The notes: generated from the letters alone by a model not told the origin. Numbered from the stretch's first letter, positions 18,997-29,138 are shown. The stretch is DNA of 64,000 nucleotides from Sedimentibacter saalensis (GCF_007830175.1 NZ_VLKH01000010.1:1-64000), one strand, 5' to 3'. Program-made: numbers and translations.

Positions 18997-20982
18997 TTAA
19001 CTGAGTTTTGCTCCGTCCGGAATGTCTTCCAGGGTGGAAATAAGAGTGAGTTTCTTTCCTTTTTGAGCTGCAAGTATCATACCGTTTGAATCAACTCCCC
19101 TTAACTTGACAGGTTTTAAATTGTAAACCATTACAATTTTCTTTCCTACAAGATCCTGAGGCTCATAATACTTGGCAATTCCAGAAACCACCTGTCTGAC
19201 TTCATCACCAAGCTTCAATTGAAGTATCAGAAGCTTGTCGGCATCGGGGTGTTTTTCTGCTTTTACTATTTCAGCAACTCTCAAGTCAATTTTTGCAAAA
19301 TCATCTATTGAAATGAGACCATCATCTTCTGCAGTTTCTTCCTTTGTTTCTTTCGGTTCCTCTTTTTTCACTTCAGAAGGTGTTTGGGACGGTGCTTCAG
19401 AAGCCTTTTTAGCTTCATTTATTTTGTTTATTTCTTCCATTTTCTTCACAGCATCTATTCTTGCAAACAATATTTCAGGTGTTCCAACCTTTTGTCCGGG
19501 AACCATTCCGTTAAATTGTGCAAGAGAATCCCAGTCCGTCTTGTCAGTGTTTATCTGCTTGTAAATTTTTTGTGCTGTTTCAGGCAAAAATGGCTCCAGC
19601 AACACTGCTGCTATTCTTATAGATTCAAGCAGGTTGTATAAGACGGTTCCAAGTCTTGCTTTCTTGCTTTCATCCTTGCCGAGCACCCATGGCTGAGTTT
19701 CATCAACATACTTGTTGCTTCTTCTTAGAAGAGTAAAAATTTCATCTATTGCATCAGAAACCCTCAGCTCATCCATTTTCTTTTCTACTTTTAATGGTGT
19801 TTCAAGGGCTAAACTTATAAGCTCGTCGTCAATAGGTTCATGCTCAGACGGTGCCATTATTTCGCCGTCAAAATACTTGTTTGTCATTGTAACTGTTCTG
19901 TTAACAAGATTTCCAAGTATGTTTGCCAGGTCTGAATTTATTCTTTCTATTACAAGTTCATATGTCAGTGTTCCGTCGCTTGCAAAAGGCATTTCATGAA
20001 GTACGAAATATCTTATTGCATCAACTCCGAACAAATCAACCAGGTCATCGGCATAAATAACATTTCCTTTTGACTTGCTCATTTTTCCTTCTCCAACCAT
20101 GAGCCACGGGTGGCCGAAAACCTGTTTTGGAAGTTCTTCTCCAAGTGCCATCAGAAGTATAGGCCAATAAATTGTGTGGAATCTCAATATGTCCTTGCCT
20201 ATTAAATGAACATCTGCAGGCCAGTATTTTTTGTAAAGTTCGCTGTGGTTTCCTTCAGGGTCGTAACCTATGAATGTGATGTAGTTGCTGAGGGCATCAA
20301 TCCATACATAAACAACATGCTTTTCATCGAATGTTACGGGGATTCCCCAGTTGAAGGATGTTCTTGAAACGCACAAATCCTGAAGTCCAGGTTTTATGAA
20401 GTTGTTCACCATTTCATTCTTGCGTGATTCAGGCTGAATGAATTCCGGATGATCTTCAATATGTTTCATCAATCTGTCAGCATACTTGCTCATTTTGAAG
20501 AAATATGCCTCTTCTCTTGCCATGTGCACTTCTCTACCGCAGTCAGGACACTTGCCGTCAACAAGCTGTGATTCTGTAAAGAATGCTTCATCAGGTGTAC
20601 AGTACCATCCTTCGTAATATCCCTTGTAAATGTCTCCCTGATCGTAAAGTCTCTTGAATATCTGCTGAATTTTCTTTTCATGCATTGGATCTGTTGTCCT
20701 TACGAAATTATCGTAGCTTGTGTTCATCAAATCCCAAATGCGCTTGATTTCTCCTGCAACTTCATCAACAAACTGCTGAGGAGTTTTTCCTGCTTCCTCT
20801 GCCTTAATTTGAATTTTTTCTCCATGTTCATCAGTTCCTGTCTGAAAATACACATCGTATCCGTTTAATTTCTTGAATCTGACTATGCTGTCAGCCAGTA
20901 CGATTTCGTATGTATTTCCAATATGGGGTTTGCCTGATGTATATGCTATTGCTGTCGTTAAATAATATTTGCCTTTATCCAT
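18997..20982 (-). CDS. metG: Methionyl-tRNA synthetase
   Basis: Charges tRNA-Met with methionine. 661 residues: class I catalytic core with the HIGH-type HIGN (about 21-24) and KMSKSKGN, a CP1 knuckle with a single CPDCG pair for zinc, an anticodon-binding helical domain, and a C-terminal EMAPII-like tRNA-binding domain (IDDFAKIDLRVAEIVKAEKH, about 560-661). A charged Pro/Glu/Lys linker (about 525-555) joins the last two. It is controlled by the Met T-box leader upstream and ends at a strong terminator. Confidence 0.98.
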   Translation of the reverse strand: MDKGKYYLTTAIAYTSGKPHIGNTYEIVLADSIVRFKKLNGYDVYFQTGTDEHGEKIQIKAEEAGKTPQQFVDEVAGEIKRIWDLMNTSYDNFVRTTDPMHEKKIQQIFKRLYDQGDIYKGYYEGWYCTPDEAFFTESQLVDGKCPDCGREVHMAREEAYFFKMSKYADRLMKHIEDHPEFIQPESRKNEMVNNFIKPGLQDLCVSRTSFNWGIPVTFDEKHVVYVWIDALSNYITFIGYDPEGNHSELYKKYWPADVHLIGKDILRFHTIYWPILLMALGEELPKQVFGHPWLMVGEGKMSKSKGNVIYADDLVDLFGVDAIRYFVLHEMPFASDGTLTYELVIERINSDLANILGNLVNRTVTMTNKYFDGEIMAPSEHEPIDDELISLALETPLKVEKKMDELRVSDAIDEIFTLLRRSNKYVDETQPWVLGKDESKKARLGTVLYNLLESIRIAAVLLEPFLPETAQKIYKQINTDKTDWDSLAQFNGMVPGQKVGTPEILFARIDAVKKMEEINKINEAKKASEAPSQTPSEVKKEEPKETKEETAEDDGLISIDDFAKIDLRVAEIVKAEKHPDADKLLILQLKLGDEVRQVVSGIAKYYEPQDLVGKKIVMVYNLKPVKLRGVDSNGMILAAQKGKKLTLISTLEDIPDGAKLS

Positions 20983-21010
20983 TTTTTCCTCCTGCTTATT
21001 CTTGCAAATA

Positions 21011-21276
21011 AAAAGCCCCTCAGCACAAAGCTAAGAGGCGATATTTCGCGTTACCACTCTTTTTCGCACATGCTTCGCAGCATGAGCCTTACCAGGTCAT
21101 TGACCGTGCATTGTAACGTATACCATACGTTGTACCTTAAATAAGTTCAGGCACAAGGCTCCGAGGCCATGTTCACTTATAAATCAATCCCCGGCTTTCA
21201 CCTTTCCCGGTTCTCTATATCATGATTTAAAAATTACTCTTCTCTTCATTGCCATTAATATATTATTTCAATTCTT
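21011..21276 (-). promoter_or_regulatory. T-box riboswitch leader of metG
   Basis: On the minus strand the conserved T-box AGAGTGGTAACGCG (21047-21060) precedes a terminator hairpin (21015-21039, stem with G-U pairs) and TTTTT. A long stem I region lies upstream. ATG within GAACATGGCC (about 21170) is a fitting methionine specifier. Uncharged tRNA-Met should stabilise the antiterminator and switch metG on. Confidence 0.92.
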
Positions 21277-21283
21277 ATGTTAA

Positions 21284-21312
21284 ACTATACATAAATATCA
21301 TTTATTTGTCAA
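21284..21312 (-). promoter_or_regulatory. metG promoter
   Basis: Consensus TTGACA (21307-21312), 17 bases, TATAGT (21284-21289) on the minus strand. Confidence 0.85.
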
Positions 21313-21318
21313 CAAAAA

Positions 21319-21341
21319 TAAAACTCCGAGACCGGAGTTTT
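21319..21341 (-). terminator. Terminator after the small membrane protein gene
   Basis: AAACTCCG (21321-21328), AGAC loop, CGGAGTTT (21333-21340). It follows the stop at 21353 and lies just upstream of the metG promoter. Confidence 0.75.
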
Positions 21342-21352
21342 GTATTCTTATG

Positions 21353-21574
21353 CTAAAATATAAACTGTATACATTTAATAATCGCTGCGATTATTCCTAT
21401 TATTATTGCAGGAATAAGCAAGAATCCGATTCCCAGCGGAATAAGCATGATTATGAGAACAAATCCCATAACTGCACCTATTATTGTAAACAATATTTTA
21501 AACAACACAACTCCTATGTTAAGCGCTGCAGCTATAAATATAAAGAATACAAAAATTCCTATTAAAATTTCCAT
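21353..21574 (-). CDS. Small very hydrophobic membrane protein
   Basis: 73 residues, almost entirely hydrophobic, with two to three membrane segments rich in Ile, Gly and Leu and only a few Lys. The frame opens at 21625, but GGGAGATG precedes the ATG at 21574. It is a single gene with a terminator. I recognise no family; small proteins of this kind are often annotated as hypothetical membrane proteins. Confidence 0.65.
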   Translation of the reverse strand: MEILIGIFVFFIFIAAALNIGVVLFKILFTIIGAVMGFVLIIMLIPLGIGFLLIPAIIIGIIAAIIKCIQFIF

Positions 21575-21682
21575 ATTACATCTCCCTTTACCATTATTAT
21601 ATTCGTTTGATAATATAATACACACAATTTATTCAAAATTAATTAGTGCAAAATTAAAAAATGATTAGAAATAATAATTATA

Positions 21683-21712
21683 ATGACAATTTTATCATGA
21701 AAATGATATAAT
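21683..21712 (+). promoter_or_regulatory. Promoter of the PHP gene
   Basis: ATGACA (21683-21688), 18 bases, TATAAT (21707-21712), with AGGAG and ATG shortly after. Confidence 0.6.
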
Positions 21713-21738
21713 GTTGTATAAAAAATTAGGAGTATCAC

Positions 21739-22572
21739 ATGATTGACTTACACATTCATTCAAAATATTCTGACGGTTCAAATTCCATAGATGAAATAAT
21801 TGAAATTGCAAAGAATAAAAATATGACAGCATTGTCCCTGACAGACCACGATACGACTTTCGGAGTAGCTGAAATAATAGAAAAATCTCAGAAAGAAAAT
21901 ATTCAGGTTATTCCCGGCATTGAAATTTCTTCAGTTTCAAACGGCCATTTAATACATGTTCTCGGTTACAACATTGACATCAAAAACAGTCAGCTTCAGG
22001 ACCTTCTGAAAATAATTGGCGCTCATTTCAATGAAAGTTTCCTGGAACACTACAACTGGCTTCAAAAAAATCACATCATAGATTTTGATTTGGATAAAAT
22101 TTTAAAATATGCAGATTTCAAACAGTCACTTGCATTGTCTGATATAATGAAGGCAATGATTGAAAACGGAGAACCTTACACATTGAAGGACTGGCCTGAA
22201 TTTTTCAACACTAAGGTAAAAAAATACCCGGGACACCGCTTCATCGACGACTTTCCTGTTCATTCATCTGAAGCCGTTGAGGTTATAAGGCAGGCAGGAG
22301 GAATACCAGTCTTTGCTCATCCTGCACGTATAGGAAAAGCAGATTTAGGCGAAATGGAACTTCTTCTTCCACACGGTCTTGGGGGAGTTGAAGTATACTA
22401 TCCTTACCACACTGAAGTGCTCATACAAAAATATGAAAAATTTGCCGACGAACACGGTCTCATAAAAACCGGCGGAACCGATTGGCACGGCATTGAACTA
22501 ACTACATGGGATTCTGAAATGGGAGACTATGGAGTAAAAAGCCTTGAAATTATAAATCCCTCTATTCATTAA
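21739..22572 (+). CDS. PHP-domain phosphoesterase (RNase AM/nucleoside-bisphosphatase-like)
   Basis: 277 residues of the PHP (polymerase and histidinol phosphatase) family. Metal-binding motifs are DLHIHSKYSDGS (3-14), LTDHDTT (about 34-40), an internal Glu in PGIEISS, FAHPARIGK and the C-terminal GGTDWHG. This order matches the YciV/TrpH group, which acts on 3',5'-nucleoside bisphosphates and on 5' ends of RNA. The exact substrate is not shown by sequence. It has its own promoter and ends in a hairpin that overlaps its last codons. Confidence 0.9.
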   Translation: MIDLHIHSKYSDGSNSIDEIIEIAKNKNMTALSLTDHDTTFGVAEIIEKSQKENIQVIPGIEISSVSNGHLIHVLGYNIDIKNSQLQDLLKIIGAHFNESFLEHYNWLQKNHIIDFDLDKILKYADFKQSLALSDIMKAMIENGEPYTLKDWPEFFNTKVKKYPGHRFIDDFPVHSSEAVEVIRQAGGIPVFAHPARIGKADLGEMELLLPHGLGGVEVYYPYHTEVLIQKYEKFADEHGLIKTGGTDWHGIELTTWDSEMGDYGVKSLEIINPSIH

Positions 22573-22735
22573 GAGGGATTCGACTATTGACAAACTCTGA
22601 CGATGTCATCCTGAAAGATAGTGAAGGATCTCATCTTTATTGAAAACATGAGATTCTTCGGGCTACGCCCTCAGAATGACAACGTCTAAAGTTACTTTAT
22701 CATCAACCTGATCCCTCTTGATTAAGAGGGATTTT
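22558..22735 (+). terminator. Split/duplicated terminator around a family A repeat
   Basis: A first hairpin (CCCTCT...AAGAGGG, about 22558-22577) overlaps the PHP stop but is followed by CGACTATTG instead of T's. After the repeat, a second hairpin (ATCCCTCTT/AAGAGGGAT, about 22711-22730) is followed by TTTTTT. ATTAAGAGGGATT occurs on both sides. The repeat seems to have entered the terminator and duplicated it. Confidence 0.75.
22581..22709. repeat. Dispersed palindromic repeat, family A, copy 2
   Basis: Starts CGACTATTGACAAAC; core TGTCATCCTGA (22604-22614) to TCAGAATGACA (22671-22681); ends GTTACTTTATCATCAACC. It is a full-length member. Confidence 0.9.
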
Positions 22736-22754
22736 TTAATGAAATACTAACTAG

Positions 22755-24137
22755 CTAAAACAAGCCTATCATCCTCCAATATGGAACTTCCACCAGGACG
22801 GTTATTATGAACACAACCATCGTAAGATAAATTCCAAGGCGCATTACCTCTTTCTGTGTGTACAAGCCGTTTTCCTCACCCAGGCCTACAAGGACGTCAA
22901 GGTGATGAAACGGAAGTATGTAGTGAATTCCAATTGATGTATAAACAAGCAATGTTGTGACTATGGGGCTTATGCCCATGGGTTCTGTAAATATCAAAAG
23001 AGCCGGAATTGCAATTCCTATAACAGCAATAACACTCCCCAAGGCCATATGAATCACCATAGAAATTAAAGATATGATGAATGCAAGCACAAAGGGATTT
23101 GAAGGTATTGACGAAGGAAGAATTGTTTCAGCAATCCATGCATTCATTCCCGTAACACCTCCTACTCTGCCTATGGTCATGGCAGCTGTGAGGAACAGCA
23201 ATACATACACAGGTACTTCTCCCCATTGTTTTGGGGTCAGAACTTCTCCTATGACAGGAAAACTCATGAGCATTGCAATCAAAAGCGTAATCCATCCAAT
23301 GTTAACTCCATGTATTGAGTCAGTCATCCACAGTACAACAGATATTGAAAGCCATACAATAGTTCTTTTTTCCTTGACTGATACAGGGCCAAGAGTACTG
23401 AGTTTTTCTTTCATTTCATTTTTGTTGACTGTAACTTCAGCAGTTGGTTTGAAGAGGATTAAAATCAATGCACATGTAATTATGCTTGAAATAATGTTTG
23501 GAGGTCCCATGTAAACAAACCATTTAAGCCAGCTTATTGATTCTCCAGTAGCTTGTACAGCCAGGGTATTTATTACGCTGTCACCTGTGAGAAAAATCAT
23601 TGATACAGGAACTGCAGAAGCAAATACAGCCAGTCCGATTTTAGAAGCATCTTCCTTTGGTATCTTGGCATTTTTTATGACTACAGACATAACTGACATG
23701 ATGAGAAACGCCCTTGGCCAAGGATGTGGAATTAAAACACTCAATATGAATGTAAGAAAAAATATAGATATTATAATGCTTCTATATGAATTCACAAACT
23801 TTATTATGAATGCATAGGCTATTCTTTCTCCAAGCCCTGAAGACTTAACAGCAGAAGCAATAAGGTATGCTCCGATGACAAGATAAATTGTGCTTCCAAG
23901 CCAGGGGGAAAATACAACATCAGGTTCAGCTACCTTGAAAATTACAAGAAGTGCCAGATAAAGTCCTGATGCATAACCGGACTGAACTATTTGAAATGCC
24001 CAGAAAACAACAGTCATCAATGTCAGTCCAAGGCACATTTTTCCCTGAGGTGACAGTCCTTCCAATGAAAGCATATTAATTAAAACTGCAACAAATATGC
24101 CTGATATTAAGCCAATCAGACTTTTATTTTTGCTCAT
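22755..24137 (-). CDS. DASS/SLC13-family anion:sodium symporter
   Basis: 460-residue inner-membrane transporter with about 12 hydrophobic segments, related to the divalent anion:sodium symporters for di- and tricarboxylates or sulfate. The start is the ATG at 24137 (MSKNKSLIG) after AAAGG. The open frame extends to 24248, but that extension is polar, Cys-containing and has no ribosome site. The signature region FLTAAMTIGRVGGVTGMNAW and the C-terminal HYILPFHHLDVLVGLGEE carry likely substrate and sodium sites. No linked regulator or enzyme reveals the substrate. Confidence 0.85.
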   Translation of the reverse strand: MSKNKSLIGLISGIFVAVLINMLSLEGLSPQGKMCLGLTLMTVVFWAFQIVQSGYASGLYLALLVIFKVAEPDVVFSPWLGSTIYLVIGAYLIASAVKSSGLGERIAYAFIIKFVNSYRSIIISIFFLTFILSVLIPHPWPRAFLIMSVMSVVIKNAKIPKEDASKIGLAVFASAVPVSMIFLTGDSVINTLAVQATGESISWLKWFVYMGPPNIISSIITCALILILFKPTAEVTVNKNEMKEKLSTLGPVSVKEKRTIVWLSISVVLWMTDSIHGVNIGWITLLIAMLMSFPVIGEVLTPKQWGEVPVYVLLFLTAAMTIGRVGGVTGMNAWIAETILPSSIPSNPFVLAFIISLISMVIHMALGSVIAVIGIAIPALLIFTEPMGISPIVTTLLVYTSIGIHYILPFHHLDVLVGLGEENGLYTQKEVMRLGIYLTMVVFIITVLVEVPYWRMIGLF

Positions 24138-24186
24138 AATTTTTACCTTTCTAAAACATTTCAGATTATTTATTGTACAAAAATTG

Positions 24187-24301
24187 CAGGATTTTTTCCT
24201 TAGGTTAATCACAAAGTAATTTACGACGTTGTCATCTTTCACTATCATTCAGGATGACAGCGTCGTAGTTTGTCGAGTAGTCTGAGGAATTTTTCCTGCG
24301 A
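24187..24301 (-). terminator. Interrupted terminator of the Xaa-Pro peptidase gene
   Basis: On the minus strand the arm CGCAGGAAAAAT is separated from its partner AAAAAATCCTGC and the following T-rich stretch by the short family A repeat at 24202-24283, which thus occupies the hairpin loop. Confidence 0.6.
24202..24283. repeat. Dispersed repeat, family A, short inverted copy 3
   Basis: Inverted and internally deleted: AGGTTAATCACAAAGTAA matches the complement of the right end of copy 2, TCAGGATGACA is at 24249-24259, and GTTTGTCGAGTAGTCT matches the complement of the left end. Confidence 0.8.
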
Positions 24302-24316
24302 TTTTTGCACTCATAT

Positions 24317-25555
24317 TTATTTCATAAAATTTTCAATGTCGTTTACAGTCTTTATGATATCCTTTGAAAGGTTTATAATGCCGCCCTTTGTAACCCACAC
24401 ATCATCTTCAATCCTTATTCCTATTCCTTCTTCCTTGATGTAAAGACCGGGTTCAACCGTATAAACATTGTTCTCCTGCATAATCTTGTCTCTTCTTCTA
24501 AGGTCGTGAACATCAAGTCCCAGAGGATGACCTATGCCGTGGTAATAATATTTTTCAACATCAGCATCATCTTTTATAATATTTAAACTTCTTAGCCCTT
24601 TAGCAAAGTGAGCTTTCACTTTGTCATTAACTTCAACCTCGCTTGCTCCCACATGCATTGCATCCATTGTTACATCCTGAGCTTCAAGCACTATGTTGTA
24701 AATGTCTTTCTGTCTTTGTGTAAATTTTCCGTTTGCAGGATATGTCCTTGTAATATCTGAAGCATAATTGTTTGACAATGCTCCAAGGTCAAGAAGTATC
24801 AAACTTCCGTCTTCGATTTTTTGTTTTAATTCTATGTAATGAAGAATTACAGCCTTAGCTCCGGAAGCTCCTATAGTTTTAAAGCTTGGTTTAGACCCTC
24901 TTAGCATGAGCTGGTATTCAAAATCTGCCTTGACCTGATATTCAAACTTACCCGGTTTTAAGTTTTTCATTACAAATTCCAGAGCTTCCTTTGTATATCC
25001 TATTGCAGTCTTTATTTCATTAACTTCTTCTTCATGCTTTGAACTTCTAAGCTCAATCATAATGTCCAGGGAGCTTTTAATGTTAACTGCAGGATACTGG
25101 TTGCGAATCCAGTGAGCAAGACTCCTGTAGCTGTCATATGATTCATCCTTGTCAGCTATGTATGAGAAAATATATACATTGTCAGGTCTGTCTGAAGATG
25201 AAAGTTTTTTGGCAAACTGAGCCATGAATGAGTCTCTTTCTTCAATCGTTTTTATTCCGGACAATTCCTGAGCTTCTTCTTTGCGCATGAGAATTCCGAA
25301 CCATTTTTCAAAATATTCATCAACAGGCGGAATATATAAGGCTTCTGTTACTTTACCGGCTATTTTGTTGATTATTAAAACCATGTCTTCACGGTCTATT
25401 CCTGTTAGATAGAAAAAATTCCTGTCAACAGAAAACTCATATTCCTGATCTGCGCTTTCCCTTGGAGCCTTTCCGGAAAAGAAAACTGCTGTAGAATAAT
25501 CCTCCATTCTTTCTGCAAAACGCGCTCTGTTATTAATATAAAAATTGCTGTTCAT
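24317..25555 (-). CDS. M24 aminopeptidase P family (Xaa-Pro aminopeptidase)
   Basis: Dinuclear-metal peptidase that removes N-terminal residues before proline. The 412 residues comprise an N-terminal creatinase-like domain (1-165) and a pita-bread catalytic domain. Metal ligands are visible in LLDLGALSNNYASDITRTYP (two Asp), GIGHPLGLDVHD (His), YTVEPGLY (Glu) and IRIEDDVWV (Glu). A GAGGG ribosome site precedes the ATG. It is cytosolic and monocistronic, probably serving peptide turnover. Confidence 0.95.
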   Translation of the reverse strand: MNSNFYINNRARFAERMEDYSTAVFFSGKAPRESADQEYEFSVDRNFFYLTGIDREDMVLIINKIAGKVTEALYIPPVDEYFEKWFGILMRKEEAQELSGIKTIEERDSFMAQFAKKLSSSDRPDNVYIFSYIADKDESYDSYRSLAHWIRNQYPAVNIKSSLDIMIELRSSKHEEEVNEIKTAIGYTKEALEFVMKNLKPGKFEYQVKADFEYQLMLRGSKPSFKTIGASGAKAVILHYIELKQKIEDGSLILLDLGALSNNYASDITRTYPANGKFTQRQKDIYNIVLEAQDVTMDAMHVGASEVEVNDKVKAHFAKGLRSLNIIKDDADVEKYYYHGIGHPLGLDVHDLRRRDKIMQENNVYTVEPGLYIKEEGIGIRIEDDVWVTKGGIINLSKDIIKTVNDIENFMK

Positions 25556-25602
25556 TTAACCCTCCAAAATTATAATTTCTATGTTTTAAAACTGTCATCA
25601 TG

Positions 25603-25726
25603 AACCTGAAAAACTCTAGTTTTGTCATCCTAATCGTTAGTGAAGGATCTCATCTTTGTTGAAAACATGAGATTCTTCGAGCAAGCTCTCAGAATGACAG
25701 TGAATAAATGTATAGTTTTTTAGGTT
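25603..25726. repeat. Dispersed repeat, family A, copy 4 with own inverted ends
   Basis: Core from TGTCATCCTAA (25623) to TCAGAATGACA (25689-25699), bracketed by the inverted pair AACCTGAAAAACTCTA (25603-25618) and TATAGTTTTTTAGGTT (25711-25726). The outer ends differ from copies 1, 2 and 5. Confidence 0.85.
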
Positions 25727-25766
25727 TCTAAATGCAATGACTATATAAAATAAGTGAAATAATTCT

Positions 25767-25803
25767 TCATTCTTAACTCTTAACTCTTAACTCTTAATTT
25801 ATT
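25767..25803. repeat. Heptamer tandem repeat
   Basis: At least four consecutive TTAACTC/TTAATTT-type heptamers. Confidence 0.75.
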
Positions 25804-25810
25804 ACGCAGT

Positions 25811-25912
25811 CGAGTTCACCAATTTATCTGCTCACTACCGTTCGCATAAATTGGGAACTCGTTGCGGTTGACCTACCATCCATTTTTCAGAAAAAACGCT
25901 CTGAAAAATGTG
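25811..25912 (-). terminator. Two hairpins in the 362-base gap after glpK
   Basis: The gap 25556-25918 holds repeat copy 4, the heptamers and two hairpins. A long imperfect one at about 25811-25853 pairs GAGTTCACCAATTTAT with ATAAATTGGGAACTC. Close to the glpK stop, CATTTTTCAGA pairs with TCTGAAAAATG at about 25880-25910. The latter is the probable glpK terminator. No gene was seen. Confidence 0.6.
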
Positions 25913-25918
25913 TCTAGG

Positions 25919-27412
<1,494 letters not shown>

Positions 27413-27457
27413 TTAGAATTTATTTATGAAATTTCAAAATATAAATAATAATTAATA

Positions 27458-27486
27458 TTATTATATACTCCTGGAATTAAATATTC
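27458..27486 (-). promoter_or_regulatory. glpK promoter
   Basis: TTGAAT (27481-27486), 17 bases, TATAAT (27458-27463) on the minus strand. Confidence 0.75.
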
Positions 27487-27500
27487 AATGATATTCAATA

Positions 27501-27690
27501 GACAAAAAAAGAAACTCATAAGAGTTCCTTAGGTTGATGACAATGTTGTTTCAATGTGTAGGGGAGGACCTTGTGTCCTCCCGAAGATAACAAATTATTG
27601 GCTTAATAACACGGGCGGATACAAGATCCGCCCCTACGGTTTGTGTAAAATTAGATTTGTCAATAAATCTGACAAACTCAAAAGAGTTCC
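27501..27690 (-). terminator. Split/duplicated terminator of the DUF438 gene
   Basis: The gene-proximal hairpin (AACTC at 27675-27679, GAGTT at 27684-27688) lacks a T-tract on the minus strand. A copy (AACTC at 27511-27515, GAGTT at 27520-27524) about 160 bases on is followed by TTTTTTT. AAGAGTTCCTT is duplicated on both sides of the repeat between them. Confidence 0.75.
27527..27674. repeat. Composite element with two family B repeats
   Basis: Contains GTAGGGGAGGAC...GTCCTCCCG (27558-27583) and CGGGCGGAT...ATCCGCCCCTAC (27612-27637). Its outer ends, AGGTTGATGACAA and TTTGTCAATAAATCTG, resemble the complement of the two ends of family A copy 2. The ends are thus shared while the cargo repeat differs. 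Confidence 0.8.
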
Positions 27691-27702
27691 TTTTATATTT
27701 TG

Positions 27703-28902
27703 TTATTCTGAAACCAGTCTTTTTTCTCCGGTTAAATCCTGTATTGGCTTGATGTCCTGTGTTACTTCAAGAACTCCAAGGAATTCTCCTGCATTGTTTC
27801 TAACGGCAAAATATCGTATATAAACAAATCTTTCTCCCATCTTAATCCAGAAATCCTCATGGTCTTTCTTTCCTGCTTTCAAATCCTCCACAATGCCTTC
27901 AACTATGTGCACACTTGCCGGCGGATGGCAGTTTGAAACATTTCTCCCTATTATGGTCTTTGTTCTTGGGAAAATTCTTTCTTTTCCCTGAGAAAAATAT
28001 TTTACTGTGTCATCATTTCCTACAAATGTTATGTCAAGAGGAAGAGTGTTAAGTATGTACTGAAGTTCATCGGCTTTTAAAACTCCCGTTGGGAAAGTAA
28101 TTGCTCCTGGTTCCTGTGCCTCTTCCTTTATTTCTTCCTTGTACTTTATTTCAGGCTTCCATACAGGAACAAAATCAATCATGTGTCCTATTTCGCTGCT
28201 GTCATCTGCTGCCTTTTTCCACTCGTCTTCAGTCATTGTATCCAGAAGCATTGGAATCATAATATTTTCTTCCTTGAAAATCATTTCTTTAATTCTGGTC
28301 ATCAAATCATTGATTCCCTTTTTCAAATCTTCATTGAGAACTCCGTATGACAAATCAGACTGTATCATTTTAAGTTCTTCTCTTATTTCATCATCCACGC
28401 CCCACATAACCTTTGGAGGAGCAGTGATTCCATACTTCTCCATGTAAGGGAACAAAAGATTTTCCTTCTTTGAATAATGTATGTTTATTTTTGATAATTC
28501 CTCAAACCCTCTGTTCAAATTATGAATTGCATCCGGACTCTTGCTTTCAAGATTTTTTACTACCTGGTTTTCAATAATTTTTTCTATTTCCCTGTTTTCT
28601 AGCATCAATACATTGGCAGGATGTCCGGGAATTTTAACCGGGTCTGTTTCTCTGTGAATTTCTTCTATGGAACCCTTGAATACTGCTGAATGGACATCAC
28701 AAAGCCTCTGAACCTCTGAAACAGGAAGGCCTTCTGTTATTAATGCCTGTTCTGCTTCAGAAATTTCAGTTGCAGACACTCCTGCAAATGCCTTCTCAAA
28801 TTTCTGCTTCACATCTTCGACGCTTTTCCCCTCATGGAGCTCTTGAATAACCTGCTTAATTACCTCTTTTCTGTACTCCCTGTTATTGATTTGTTCGCTC
28901 AT
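27703..28902 (-). CDS. DUF438/hemerythrin-like/PAS protein
   Basis: 399-residue cytosolic protein. Residues 1-85 resemble DUF438 (EVIKQVIQELHEGKSVEDVK). Residues about 85-240 form a hemerythrin-like helical bundle with candidate iron ligands in IHREETDP-type HRETDP, HYSKKENLLFPYME, FKEENIMIPM and EIGHM. The C-terminal 280-390 is a PAS domain with NCHPPASVH, as in heme- or flavin-binding redox sensors. It follows the DUF1858 gene by 14 bases. The family is common in anaerobes and thought to sense or handle oxygen, nitric oxide or redox state; the role is inferred. Confidence 0.88.
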   Translation of the reverse strand: MSEQINNREYRKEVIKQVIQELHEGKSVEDVKQKFEKAFAGVSATEISEAEQALITEGLPVSEVQRLCDVHSAVFKGSIEEIHRETDPVKIPGHPANVLMLENREIEKIIENQVVKNLESKSPDAIHNLNRGFEELSKINIHYSKKENLLFPYMEKYGITAPPKVMWGVDDEIREELKMIQSDLSYGVLNEDLKKGINDLMTRIKEMIFKEENIMIPMLLDTMTEDEWKKAADDSSEIGHMIDFVPVWKPEIKYKEEIKEEAQEPGAITFPTGVLKADELQYILNTLPLDITFVGNDDTVKYFSQGKERIFPRTKTIIGRNVSNCHPPASVHIVEGIVEDLKAGKKDHEDFWIKMGERFVYIRYFAVRNNAGEFLGVLEVTQDIKPIQDLTGEKRLVSE

Positions 28903-28916
28903 AATCTCTCCTTTAT

Positions 28917-29138
28917 TTATTGTTTTATTTCATATCCTCTTCTTATAAATTCCTGCTTTATTTTTTCAATTTCTATTCCTTTGGCTATAGAACCCTTTTT
29001 TATTGTCATGAACCTTCCTGCAGTTTCAAGCATACCAGGCTTCGTTATATCTGAAAATCCAAGTTCCGCCAGTATGTTTTTAACATCAGGATATTCTTTG
29101 CACAAATCATGTACTGATTTGTTAAAATCAATTTCCAT
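28917..29138 (-). CDS. DUF1858 domain protein
   Basis: 73-residue small helical protein that starts MEIDFNKSVHDLC and carries the DUF1858 pattern of a helix pair (PDVKNILAELGFSDI) with the following Gly-Met-Leu-Glu-Thr. It is the first gene of a two-gene operon with the DUF438/PAS protein, a pairing often seen in anaerobes. It has an AAGGAGGAAA site. Molecular function is unknown; a role with the partner in redox or metal sensing is inferred. Confidence 0.85.
   Translation of the reverse strand: MEIDFNKSVHDLCKEYPDVKNILAELGFSDITKPGMLETAGRFMTIKKGSIAKGIEIEKIKQEFIRRGYEIKQ

Noticed and set aside
24138..24248. 37-residue N-terminal extension of the DASS transporter
   Set aside because: No ribosome site, polar Cys-containing sequence overlapping a repeat; the ATG at 24137 with AAAGG is better.
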